Below, one piece after another: positions 44,341-53,330 of a DNA stretch of 64,000 bases (the first letter of the stretch is position 1; every line of letters begins with the position of its first letter). Under the pieces are notes generated by a model that was not told the DNA's origin, searched no databases, and saw only the letters and a list, made by a program, of their open reading frames with translations. A program made the position numbers and the translations under genes. The stretch comes from Massilia sp. UMI-21 (GTDB taxonomy: Bacteria; Pseudomonadota; Gammaproteobacteria; Burkholderiales; Burkholderiaceae_D), in assembly GCA_015277795.1 (NCBI GenBank), contig CP063848.1, positions 3,038,001 to 3,102,000 on the forward strand, in the 5' to 3' direction.

Positions 44341-44347
44341 GGGCCAG

Positions 44348-44860
44348 TCAGCCTGCGCGCACCATGTAGTGCGCGCCGCCCGGATAGCTCGCAAGGGCCG
44401 CGCGCGCCTGCGCGCAGTCCGGCTCCACGCGCCGGTAGCCGAGCGCTTCCCAGAAGCCGGCGCTGTCCTGCACCGAGACCAGCGCCGACGCGCCCAGCCC
44501 GCGCGATCGCGCCGCGTCCAGCAGGTACGCGACCAGCGCCCGTCCGATGCCGCGCCCGAGCGCGCGCGGCGCCACCGCGAGGTCGTGCAGGTAGAGTACG
44601 TCGGCGCCCGGCGATGGCGCAAATTCCGCACCGAGTGCCGTCACGTTTCCCAGGCGGCCCGGATAGGCGAACAGATAGGCGCACACGCCCGCGTCGTCTT
44701 CCACCACGGCGCAGCTTGCGCTCGCGGCCCGCAGGCGCGCTTGTATCACCGCGCCCGCTTCCTGCATCGCGGGTGGATAGCAGGCCGCCTGGACGTCGAG
44801 GACGGCTTCGAGGTCGTCCGGGCGCATGGGGCGGATCCGGGAGGCGTAGGCGTGCGGCAT
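44348..44860 (-). CDS. GNAT family N-acetyltransferase
   Basis: A 170-residue acetyl-CoA-dependent acyltransferase. Motif A, VLYLHDLAVAPRALGRGIGRALVAYLLDAARSRG, carries the R/Q-x-x-G-x-G/A pyrophosphate loop. Motif B follows with SALVSVQDSAGFWEALGYRRVEP. N-terminal strands (SRIRPMRPDDLEAVLDVQAACYP) are typical. The substrate is unknown. The start at 44860 is preferred; an ATG at about 44905 would add a Pro/Leu-rich stretch that looks non-coding. Confidence 0.85.
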   Translation of the reverse strand: MPHAYASRIRPMRPDDLEAVLDVQAACYPPAMQEAGAVIQARLRAASASCAVVEDDAGVCAYLFAYPGRLGNVTALGAEFAPSPGADVLYLHDLAVAPRALGRGIGRALVAYLLDAARSRGLGASALVSVQDSAGFWEALGYRRVEPDCAQARAALASYPGGAHYMVRAG

Positions 44861-45008
44861 GGCAGGCAGGAGGGGCGGAAGAGGCAAAGGGCGGGATGGT
44901 AGCATGCCCGCCATGAGCGGCCGTGCCGTCGCCTTCCCTTGTCCCGGGCTTGAACATCCGTTCTCGGGCGATTGCCTCGGTTGTAGACTTGTAAAATTGC
45001 CCTTGATA

Positions 45009-45014
45009 TATAAT
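45009..45014 (+). promoter_or_regulatory. Likely -10 box of the LOV kinase operon
   Basis: TATAAT within an AT-rich stretch 54 bases upstream of the kinase start. The best-placed -35 candidates (GACTTG, 44986-44991, 17-base spacer) are weak. Confidence 0.4.
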
Positions 45015-45067
45015 TCACACATAGGTTCGAGCGGGGCGCATCGGCCTTCGTTTTGCACAGGAGCCGC

Positions 45068-46810
45068 ATGAGCACGGGTAGCAGCAAGGAAGAACGGCAA
45101 GGTCTGCCACACGACGATGCGGCCAGCGGCGGCCAGAGCCTCGGCGTGCCGAGTGTCGGCCAACTCGAAGGCAGCGCCTTCAACCCGCTCGGCAACCCCG
45201 GCAGGCGCCACTGGCAGGCGAGCCAGATCTCGCGCCCCGGCTTCGAAGAGCGCGGCAACATCTTTTTCGCGGCCATCGAGATGACCCGCATGCCGATGGT
45301 CGTGACCGACCCGAACCAGCCGGACAACCCGATCGCTTTCGTGAACCGGGCCTTCCTCGACCTCACCGGCTACGAGGAGCAGGACATCCTGGGACGCAAC
45401 TGCCGTTTCCTGCAAGGCGAGCAGACCGATCCCCGTACCGTCGAGGAAATCCGCGATGCGCTGCGCGAGCAGCGCGCGGTGGCGGTCGACATACTCAACT
45501 ACAAGGCCGACGGCCGTCCATTCTGGAACGGCCTGTTCATCGGCCCGGTATTCGACGACGCGGGCAAGCTGCTGTACTACTTCGCCTCGCAGATGGACAT
45601 TACGCGGCGGCGGGTTTCCGAGCAATCCTACCTGCAGGCGCAGAAGATGGAAGCGATCGGCCAGCTCACCGCCGGCCTGGCCCACGATTTCAACAACCTG
45701 TTGCAGGTGGTGGCCGGCAACCTGGAACTGGCGGCGTCGAGCCTGGACGACCGCGCCGCCGTCGGCCAGGCCATCGACCGTGCCCGCCTGGCCAGCGAAA
45801 AAGCCGGCAAGCTCACCCAGCAGCTGCTCACCTTTGCCCGCAAGCAGCGCCTCGATCCCAAGCGCCTGAACCTGAATTCGCTGGTGGTCGAGTTCAGCGA
45901 GATGCTGGTGCGCACGCTGGGCGACAAGGTCGACCTGCACCTCGACCTGAAGCCCGGGCTGCCCTCGTGTACGCTCGACCCGACCCACATGGAGATGGCG
46001 CTGCTCAACGTCCTGATCAACGCGCGCGACGCCATGCCGCAAGGCGGCAAGGTGACGATCGCCACCTCGACCATGGACGATCCGGAGACACTCGAGCGCC
46101 TGCGCCTGGCGCCCGGGCGCCACGTGCTCATCTGCGTGATCGACCAGGGCGAAGGCATGTCGCCGGAAGTCGCCGCGCGCGCCACCGAGCCCTTCTTCAC
46201 CACCAAGGCGCCCGGCACCGGCCTGGGGCTGGCGATGGTGCACGGCTTCGTCCAGCAGTCGCACGGCCGCATGGAGATCGACAGTGCGCCGCAACAGGGA
46301 ACGACCATCCGCATGGTGTTTCCGCAGGCCGCCAAGTCGGCCATGGAAATCATCGGCGAACGCGGCGGCAGGAGCGAACGCTGGACGCCCGAGGCAATCC
46401 TGGGCCGGCGCACCATCCTGGTGGTCGACGACAGCGACGAAGTGCGCGAACTGGCCGAGGCCCACCTGCGCGCCGGCGGCTACCGGGTGCTGTCGGCCGC
46501 CAGCGGCGAGGCGGCGCTCGAGATGATGGACCGCTATGGCGCCATCGACCTGCTGTTCTCCGACATCATCATGCCGGGCGGGATGAACGGCCTGCGCCTG
46601 GCGGAACTGGTGCGCGAACGCCAGCCCGACGTCCCGGTCCTGCTGGCCACCGGCTACATCGACGCCTTGCCGACCGCCCAGGGCGAGACCCCGGCCTTCC
46701 CGATCCTGACCAAGCCTTACCGGCTGAACGAGCTGGCCGAACGCATCCGCCAGGGACTGAAGGTCGAACGGCGCGTGGAGCCGGCCGCGGGCTTCACCCA
46801 CGAAGGCTGA
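45068..46810 (+). CDS. LOV-domain (blue-light) hybrid histidine kinase
   Basis: A 580-residue soluble kinase. After a variable N-terminus comes a LOV/PAS domain (about residues 60-185). Its flavin-binding signature G-R-N-C112-R-F-L-Q-G holds the cysteine that forms the photo-adduct with FMN, followed by NYKADGRPFWNGLFIGPVFD. A HisKA domain has His206 in LTAGLAHDFNNLLQVV. HATPase has NVLINARDAM, DQGEGM and GTGLGLAMVHG. A C-terminal receiver has Asp499 (LLFSDIIMPGGMNG) and Lys in LTKPYR. This is the architecture of characterised bacterial LOV histidine kinases. Start ATG 45068 has CAGGAG before it. TTG 45053 is an alternative start. The stop overlaps the next gene's ATG by one base. Confidence 0.9.
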   Translation: MSTGSSKEERQGLPHDDAASGGQSLGVPSVGQLEGSAFNPLGNPGRRHWQASQISRPGFEERGNIFFAAIEMTRMPMVVTDPNQPDNPIAFVNRAFLDLTGYEEQDILGRNCRFLQGEQTDPRTVEEIRDALREQRAVAVDILNYKADGRPFWNGLFIGPVFDDAGKLLYYFASQMDITRRRVSEQSYLQAQKMEAIGQLTAGLAHDFNNLLQVVAGNLELAASSLDDRAAVGQAIDRARLASEKAGKLTQQLLTFARKQRLDPKRLNLNSLVVEFSEMLVRTLGDKVDLHLDLKPGLPSCTLDPTHMEMALLNVLINARDAMPQGGKVTIATSTMDDPETLERLRLAPGRHVLICVIDQGEGMSPEVAARATEPFFTTKAPGTGLGLAMVHGFVQQSHGRMEIDSAPQQGTTIRMVFPQAAKSAMEIIGERGGRSERWTPEAILGRRTILVVDDSDEVRELAEAHLRAGGYRVLSAASGEAALEMMDRYGAIDLLFSDIIMPGGMNGLRLAELVRERQPDVPVLLATGYIDALPTAQGETPAFPILTKPYRLNELAERIRQGLKVERRVEPAAGFTHEG

Positions 46811-47178
46811 TGCACGCGATGAAGCACATCCTGCTGCTCGACGACGAAGACGCCATCGCCTACGTATTCAGGCGCTACCTGGAGCGGGCCGGCTACCGGG
46901 TCACCACCTGCACCAGTCCCGCCGATGCGCTGGCCGCCGGCAGCCGGGGCGGCGTCGACTTGCTGGTGACCGACTTCCGCATGCCCGGCATGACCGGCGC
47001 CGCCGTGATCGCCCGCCTGCGCGCGCTGTACCCGGCGCTGCCGGCACTGATCGTGACGGCCTACGGCGCCGAAGTGGGCGCCTTGGCCGCCGACGTCCGG
47101 GTCCTGGGCAAACCACTGGCCCCGCAGGACCTGGTCGACGCCGTGGCCGCCAGCCTGGCCCCCGGTCACGCCGCCTGA
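46810..47178 (+). CDS. Single-domain response regulator (CheY-like receiver)
   Basis: A 122-residue protein that is a lone receiver. It has an acidic pocket LLLDDEDA, phospho-acceptor Asp in LLVTDFRMPGMTG, a Thr/Ser switch in LIVTAYG, and Lys in LGKPLAP. There is no DNA-binding or catalytic output. The start (TGATG overlap) couples its translation to the LOV hybrid kinase. It is therefore probably a phosphate acceptor or sink in that pathway, as LOV kinases in other genera often work through single-domain receivers. Confidence 0.9.
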   Translation: MHAMKHILLLDDEDAIAYVFRRYLERAGYRVTTCTSPADALAAGSRGGVDLLVTDFRMPGMTGAAVIARLRALYPALPALIVTAYGAEVGALAADVRVLGKPLAPQDLVDAVAASLAPGHAA

Positions 47179-47194
47179 CAGCACGCCGGCTGTC
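47177..47194 (+). terminator. Possible hairpin at the end of the LOV operon
   Basis: GACAGC-ACGCCG-GCTGTC forms a six-pair stem overlapping the receiver stop codon. No T-run follows. Confidence 0.25.
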
Positions 47195-47390
47195 CGGTAT
47201 CGTGCGCGTCTTGACGGCCCAGGCCGCATCCCCCATGCTGTCGGAATAGCAAGGTCTGCACCGTCCACGAGGCTTGCACGGCAGCGCCACCGGCATGCGG
47301 TCATCCATCGCAGGGTCGCGGGCGCCATCGGCAACAGCGCAGGCTGACATCGATTCCGCGCATCGCCGCGCGCAACCACAGGACGACCGC

Positions 47391-48287
47391 ATGACCCCGA
47401 ACGACACCGCACGGCCCCCGCACGCGCCGACCGAATACATCCTCAACGCCAGCTGCCGCGCCGGCATCGGCATCGTGGCCGCCGTCGCCACCTTCCTGGC
47501 CGAGCGCGACTGCTACATCTGCGCACTGGAACAGTTCGACGACGATTCCACCCTGCGTTTCTACATGCGCGCCGTGTTCCGGCTGCAGGCCGGCTCGCCC
47601 GACATCGACCAGATCCGCGAACAGTTCGGCGCCGGCTGCGGCGCCCGCCTCGACATGAACTGGAAGATCCACGATCCGCTGGAGCCGGTCCGGACCGTGA
47701 TCATGGTCTCCAGGGACGACCACTGCCTCGACGACCTGCTGTACCGGCGCCGCAACGGCGAGCTGAACATGTCGGTCACGGCGGTGGTGTCGAATCACCT
47801 CGACCTGCGCCCGATGGTCGAGCGCGAAGGCATCCGCTTCATCTTCCTGCCGGTAAACAAGGACAACAAGCCCCAGCAGGAAGCCCGGCTGCTGGAAGTG
47901 GTCGACGAAACCCGCGCCGAACTCGTGATCCTGGCGCGCTACATGCAGATCCTGTCGGACGAACTGGCGCGCCGCCTGGCCGGGCGCTGCATCAACATCC
48001 ACCACTCCTTCCTGCCCGGTTTCAAGGGCGCCAAACCCTACCACCAGGCATTCGACCGCGGCGTCAAGCTGATCGGCGCCACCGCGCACTACGTGACGCC
48101 GGACCTGGACGAAGGGCCGATCATCGAGCAGATGGTCACCCGCGTCGACCACAACTTCCGGCCCGAACAGCTGGTGCGCGTGGGGCGCGACAACGAATGC
48201 ATGGCGCTGGCGGGCGCCGTCAAGTTCCATATCGAGCGCCGGGTCTTCTTGCACGGCAACAAGACCATCGTGTTCCGCGGGCCCTGA
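47391..48287 (+). CDS. purU: Formyltetrahydrofolate deformylase
   Basis: A 298-residue enzyme that hydrolyses 10-formyl-THF to THF and formate. It balances one-carbon pools and supplies formate for purine synthesis by PurT. The N-terminal ACT domain (about residues 10-95; YILNASCRAGIGIVAAVATFLAERDCYI) is the glycine/methionine-sensing part. The catalytic formyltransferase-like domain has MSVTAVVSNHLDLRPMVE, INIHHSFLPGFKGAKPYHQAFDRGVKLIGATAHYVTPDLDEGPII with the active-site His and Asp, and VGRDNECMALAGAVKFHIE. Start ATG 47391 follows ACAGGA. Length is normal for the family (about 280-300). Confidence 0.92.
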   Translation: MTPNDTARPPHAPTEYILNASCRAGIGIVAAVATFLAERDCYICALEQFDDDSTLRFYMRAVFRLQAGSPDIDQIREQFGAGCGARLDMNWKIHDPLEPVRTVIMVSRDDHCLDDLLYRRRNGELNMSVTAVVSNHLDLRPMVEREGIRFIFLPVNKDNKPQQEARLLEVVDETRAELVILARYMQILSDELARRLAGRCINIHHSFLPGFKGAKPYHQAFDRGVKLIGATAHYVTPDLDEGPIIEQMVTRVDHNFRPEQLVRVGRDNECMALAGAVKFHIERRVFLHGNKTIVFRGP

Positions 48288-48307
48288 GCCCGAGCGGGCG
48301 CGCGCCA

Positions 48308-48992
48308 TCAGCGCAGCGCTTCCTTGTCCATCCGCTGCTGCAGCAGCCACAGGCGGGCGTAGGTACCCTTGCGCCGCAGCAACTCCGCGTGCGTGCCCTG
48401 CTCGACGATCCGGCCGCGCTCCATCACCACGATCGTGTGTGCGTTGACGATGGTCGACAGGCGGTGCGCGATCACCAGGGTGCTGCGGTTGCGCGCCAGC
48501 CGGTCCAGTTCGACCGTGATCGCATGTTCCGAGTCGGCATCCAAGGCCGAGGTGGCTTCGTCGAAGATCAGGATCGGCGGGTTCTTCAGCAGCGCGCGCG
48601 CGATCGCGATGCGCTGCTTCTCGCCGCCCGACAGGTTCACCCCGCGCTCGAGCAGGAAGGCGATGCCGCTGGTGCCGCGATCGATCTCGGGCAGCAAGCT
48701 GCCGAGCTTGCCCTGCGCATGGAAGCGCGGCCCCAGCGCGTACGAACAGCAGGTCGCGCCACTCGTTGAACAGGGTCGACGAGAAGCGCAGCAGCGCGTA
48801 GCCCACCAGGAGGTAGAGCGGCAAGACCTGGGGCAAGGTGGGCTGGGAGAAGGCATCTATGATGCGCTTGACCAGTAGCAACAGCACCGCCGCCACGATA
48901 CGCCAGCGATGGCGGCCGAGCACTTGCCACAGTTCGGCACTGAAGCGGCCCATGCGTCCCGTTTCCCCGTTCCCGCCCGCCGTTGCCGCCAT
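48308..48992 (-). pseudogene. Atm1-type ABC exporter pseudogene with internal deletions
   Basis: Remains of an ABCB7/Atm1-like exporter (intact about 590-610 residues), here under 230 codons in two frames. From ATG 48992 (with GGGAGG) frame A reads LGRHRWRIVAAVLLLL and then [10 protein letters not shown]; a segment is missing at about 48873. It continues to [11 protein letters not shown] at about 48737. The family sequence resumes in another frame as [28 protein letters not shown], another membrane-domain block. It then jumps at about 48647 directly to [36 protein letters not shown], omitting most of the membrane domain and Walker A. The H-loop and C-terminus (VIAHRLSTI ... YARLWLLQQ) are intact. 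Without Walker A and most helices it cannot transport. Confidence 0.85.
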
Positions 48993-49170
48993 CACCGTGC
49001 CTCCCGCCAAACAGGATTTGACCGGTGACCGGCCGGCTGCGTTCAACTTCCTGCCCCAGCGTAAAAATACTTGCGCTAAAGTTACAATCCGTGAGCATGT
49101 GCCGGTCCGGCGGGTGCCACAATGCGGCAGTGCACCATCCACGCCGCGCACACGCAACCGGAACCACACC

Positions 49171-50337
<1,167 letters not shown>

Positions 50338-50461
50338 GCGAACTGCACCCGGGTAGCGCCGGCCGATACCGCGGCGGCAAACAGATGCTACTCAGCAAGC
50401 AGCGCTTGCAGCGGCTGCGCGGGATGGCGATCATGCGTGCACTTTCCTACCAGGAGTCATC

Positions 50462-50875
50462 ATGAAACGCATCCTTCTCGCCACCCTGCTCGGCTTCGCC
50501 TGCACCGCCACCCAGGCCGCGGGACATGCCGGCCAGTCCGACCAATCCGCCCTGTCGAACGCCAGCGCCAACCTGTCCGCGGTGCTCGTCGGCGGCTCCA
50601 TCCTGAGCGTTGCCGCCGCCGGCAGCGTGGTGGTGGCCAGCGTCAAGACTGTGGGCGACGGGCTGGAGCTGGTGCTGGAGAACACGCTCGATGCCAGCCG
50701 CGCCACGCTGCGCCTGTCGGGCAGGGTCGCGGGCGGCGCCTCGCTGGCGGCCGGCACCGTACTCGAAGTCGTGGCCGCGTCCACCGGCCATGTGCTGGTC
50801 ATGTCGGGCAAGGCGCTGGCCTTCATTCCGAACGAGGCCGGCAAGGCCCTGCTGCACCACGCGAGGGTGAGCTGA
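50462..50875 (+). CDS. Small secreted protein of unknown function
   Basis: A 137-residue protein. A signal peptide covers residues 1-19 (MKRILLATLLGFACTATQA). The mature part is rich in Ala, Ser, Val and Gly (SANLSAVLVGGSILSVAAAGSVVVASV) and contains a possible membrane-associated segment near residues 38-62. No domain is recognised. Start ATG 50462 has CAGGAG upstream. Its stop TGA overlaps the next gene's ATG (TGATG), so it forms a coupled pair with the DUF2145 protein. Confidence 0.7.
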   Translation: MKRILLATLLGFACTATQAAGHAGQSDQSALSNASANLSAVLVGGSILSVAAAGSVVVASVKTVGDGLELVLENTLDASRATLRLSGRVAGGASLAAGTVLEVVAASTGHVLVMSGKALAFIPNEAGKALLHHARVS

Positions 50876-51654
50876 TGCGGCGCCTTGCCGCAGCAGCCCT
50901 GCTGGCGGCCGCCAGTTGCGGCGCCCATGCCGGCCCGCCCTGCGCCGAGCGTCCGCTGGCCCCGCACGAAGTGCTGCTGTCGATGGACCTGGCCCAGCGC
51001 ACCGTGCAGGCGCTCGACGCCGGCGGGGCCCAGGTGGCGCTGGTGTCGCGCGCCGGACAGGACCTGAGCCGCTACCGCCTGCGCTATTCGCACATGGGCA
51101 TCGCCGTGCGCGACCATCCCGCGGGGCGCTGGACCGTGGTGCATGAGCTGAACGATTGCGGCAGCGCGGTCTCGAGCCTGTACCAGGAAGGCATGGGCAA
51201 CTTCTTCCTCACCGACCTGGTCCGCCATGAGACCCAGCTGGTGATTCCGGGTCGGGAGGCGCAGGCGAAGCTGGCCAGGCTGCTCGCTACCCGCACCCCG
51301 GTCCGCCTGCACGAGCCGCACTACAACATGCTGTCCTACGTGTACTCGACCACCTACCAGAACTCGAACCAGTGGGTGCTGGAGACGCTCGCCGCCGCGC
51401 TCGCCCCCGCCGGCCAGGTCGAGACCCGCGCCGAAGCGCAGCAATGGCTGCGCGTGACCGGGTTCCAGCCGCCGACGGTCGAGGTTCCGGAAGCGGTGCG
51501 CCTGGGCGCGCGCCTGCTCCGCGCCAACGTGGCCTTCGACGACCACCCCTTCGAGCGCCGCATGGCAGGCAAGATCGACACCGTGACCACCGACGCGGTG
51601 CTGCGTCTGGTGCGCCTGGCCGATCCGCAGGCCAGGACCGTGACCGTGGATTGA
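50875..51654 (+). CDS. DUF2145 family secreted protein
   Basis: A 259-residue periplasmic protein. The signal peptide is about residues 1-19. It matches DUF2145 by YRLRYSHMGIAVRDHPAGRWTVVHELNDCGSAVSSLYQEGMGNFFLTDL and by HEPHYNMLSYVYSTTYQNSNQWVLETLA. The conserved His, Asn and YQNSNQWVLE resemble the layout of NlpC/P60-like papain-fold proteins; that is my inference and no enzyme activity is established. It is translationally coupled to the small secreted protein before it, suggesting they act together. Confidence 0.8.
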   Translation: MRRLAAAALLAAASCGAHAGPPCAERPLAPHEVLLSMDLAQRTVQALDAGGAQVALVSRAGQDLSRYRLRYSHMGIAVRDHPAGRWTVVHELNDCGSAVSSLYQEGMGNFFLTDLVRHETQLVIPGREAQAKLARLLATRTPVRLHEPHYNMLSYVYSTTYQNSNQWVLETLAAALAPAGQVETRAEAQQWLRVTGFQPPTVEVPEAVRLGARLLRANVAFDDHPFERRMAGKIDTVTTDAVLRLVRLADPQARTVTVD

Positions 51655-51753
51655 CACGCCGCGCGCGCCGCGCACCGTGCCTGGGTGCGTCAACTAACCG
51701 AACAGGATCCGGCGCGGGGGTATGGTGGCGGCTTCGCTCTAGAAAGGACGGCC

Positions 51754-52281
51754 ATGAACCATCACCGGAAATACCCGATCCGGCTGCGCATCAACGGACA
51801 GGACCGCGAGTTTGCGGTCGAGCCCTGGGTGACGCTGCTCGACCTGCTGCGCGACCGCGCAGGCCTCACGGGCACCAAGAAGGGCTGCGACCACGGCCAG
51901 TGCGGCGCCTGTACTGTTTTGCTGGACGGCAAGCGCATCAATGCCTGCCTGACCCTGGCGGTGATGCACGACGGGCATGCGCTCACCACCGTCGAGGGCC
52001 TGGCCGACGGCGAACAGCTGCATCCGCTGCAGCAGGCCTTCATCGACTGCGATGCCTTCCAGTGCGGCTACTGCACGCCCGGCCAGCTGTGCTCGGCGGC
52101 CGGCCTGATCGCCGAGGGCGAAGCGAAGAGCGTCGACGACGTGCGCGAGCTGATGAGCGGCAACCTGTGCCGCTGCGGCGCCTATCCGCAGATCACCCAG
52201 GCCATCATGGGGGTGATGGGCATCGACGGCACCCCTGGCGAGGGCGAGAAGCCGTTCACGACCGGTCCGGTGCTCGCATGA
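51754..52281 (+). CDS. paoA: Aldehyde oxidoreductase 2Fe-2S subunit (PaoA/YagT type)
   Basis: A 175-residue iron-sulfur subunit of a xanthine-oxidase-family enzyme. The N-terminal plant-ferredoxin-like domain binds one [2Fe-2S] with KKGCDHGQCGACTVLLDG and the later Cys in INAC. The C-terminal four-helix domain binds the second by QCGYCTPGQLC and LCRCGAY. Unlike E. coli PaoA I see no twin-arginine signal: the N-terminus MNHHRKYPIRLRING is short and leads straight into the first strand. The complex is therefore probably cytoplasmic. Start ATG 51754 has AAAGGA upstream. It is first of three overlapping genes. Confidence 0.88.
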   Translation: MNHHRKYPIRLRINGQDREFAVEPWVTLLDLLRDRAGLTGTKKGCDHGQCGACTVLLDGKRINACLTLAVMHDGHALTTVEGLADGEQLHPLQQAFIDCDAFQCGYCTPGQLCSAAGLIAEGEAKSVDDVRELMSGNLCRCGAYPQITQAIMGVMGIDGTPGEGEKPFTTGPVLA

Positions 52282-53330
52282 ACCCGTTCACCTTTACCCA
52301 GGCCGGCGACATCGACGCCGCGCTGGCCCGCCTGGCCATCCCGGGCGCACGTCCCATCGCGGGCGGCACCAACCTTCTGGATCTGATGAAGGAAGGCGTC
52401 ATGCAACCCGACGAACTGGTCGACATCAACGGCCTCGGGCTCGATAGCGTCGAGGAAGCGCCCGGCGGCGGCCTGCGCCTGGGCGCCCTGGCGCGCAATG
52501 CCGACACCGCCTACCACCCGCTGGTGCGGGCACGCTATCCGCTGCTGAGCGCGGCAATTCTGGCCGGCGCCTCGCCCCAGCTGCGCAACATGGCGAGCAA
52601 CGGCGGTAACCTGATGCAGCGCACCCGCTGCTACTACTTCTACGACCTCGGCACGCCTTGCAACAAGCGCGAACCGGGCAGCGGCTGTTCCGCCAGGAAT
52701 GGACTGAACCGCCTGCATGCGATCCTCGGCGCCAGCGAGCACTGCATCGCGACCCATCCGTCCGACATGTGCGTGGCGCTGCGCGCGCTCGATGCCGTCG
52801 TGCACGTGCGCTCGCAGGGCGGGGTGCGCGAGATCCCCTTCGCCGACTTCCACCGCCTGCCCGGCGAGCAACCGGAGCTGGACAATACCTTGGCCCCGGG
52901 CGAACTGATCACCCACATCACGCTGCCGGAAGCGGAGCGCTACGTGAAGCACTCGGCCTACATCAAGGTGCGTGAACGCCTGTCCTACGCCTTCGCCCTG
53001 GTGTCGGTGGCGGCGGCGCTCGAGCTCGACGGCGGCAAGGATGGCAAGGTCGCCACGATCCGCTCGGCCCGCATCGCCCTCGGCGGCGTGGCCCACAAGC
53101 CCTGGCGCGTGGAGGAAGCCGAGCGCGCGCTGGAGGGCAAGACGGCCGGGCTCGAGGCCTTCGGCGCGGCGGCCGATATTTTGCTGCATGGCGCGCAGGG
53201 CCATGGCCAGAACGATTTCAAGCTCACGCTGGCGCGCAATGCGATCGAGCAGGCCTTGGCCACCGCCGCGCGCGGCACCGAGGCCGCCAAGGGAATAGCC
53301 AAGGACACACCGCAAGGAGACGCACAATGA
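52278..53330 (+). CDS. paoB: Aldehyde oxidoreductase FAD-binding subunit with 4Fe-4S loop (PaoB/YagS type)
   Basis: A 350-residue FAD subunit. The FAD pyrophosphate loop is PIAGGTNLLDLMKEGV and the second FAD loop ASPQLRNMASNGGNLMQRTRC. An insertion with four cysteines follows (R-C-Y-Y-F ... PCNKREPGSGCSARNG ... EHCIATHPSD), the [4Fe-4S] site that marks the PaoB group and 4-hydroxybenzoyl-CoA reductase beta subunits. The C-terminal CO-dehydrogenase flavoprotein domain ends at about 320. Start ATG 52278 overlaps the paoA stop. It passes electrons from the molybdenum site through the clusters to FAD. Confidence 0.88.
   Translation: MNPFTFTQAGDIDAALARLAIPGARPIAGGTNLLDLMKEGVMQPDELVDINGLGLDSVEEAPGGGLRLGALARNADTAYHPLVRARYPLLSAAILAGASPQLRNMASNGGNLMQRTRCYYFYDLGTPCNKREPGSGCSARNGLNRLHAILGASEHCIATHPSDMCVALRALDAVVHVRSQGGVREIPFADFHRLPGEQPELDNTLAPGELITHITLPEAERYVKHSAYIKVRERLSYAFALVSVAAALELDGGKDGKVATIRSARIALGGVAHKPWRVEEAERALEGKTAGLEAFGAAADILLHGAQGHGQNDFKLTLARNAIEQALATAARGTEAAKGIAKDTPQGDAQ

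Noticed and set aside
44861..46801. Upstream extension of the GNAT frame antisense to the LOV kinase
   Set aside because: The GNAT fold is complete from 44860. The extension is His/Gln-rich shadow of the kinase.
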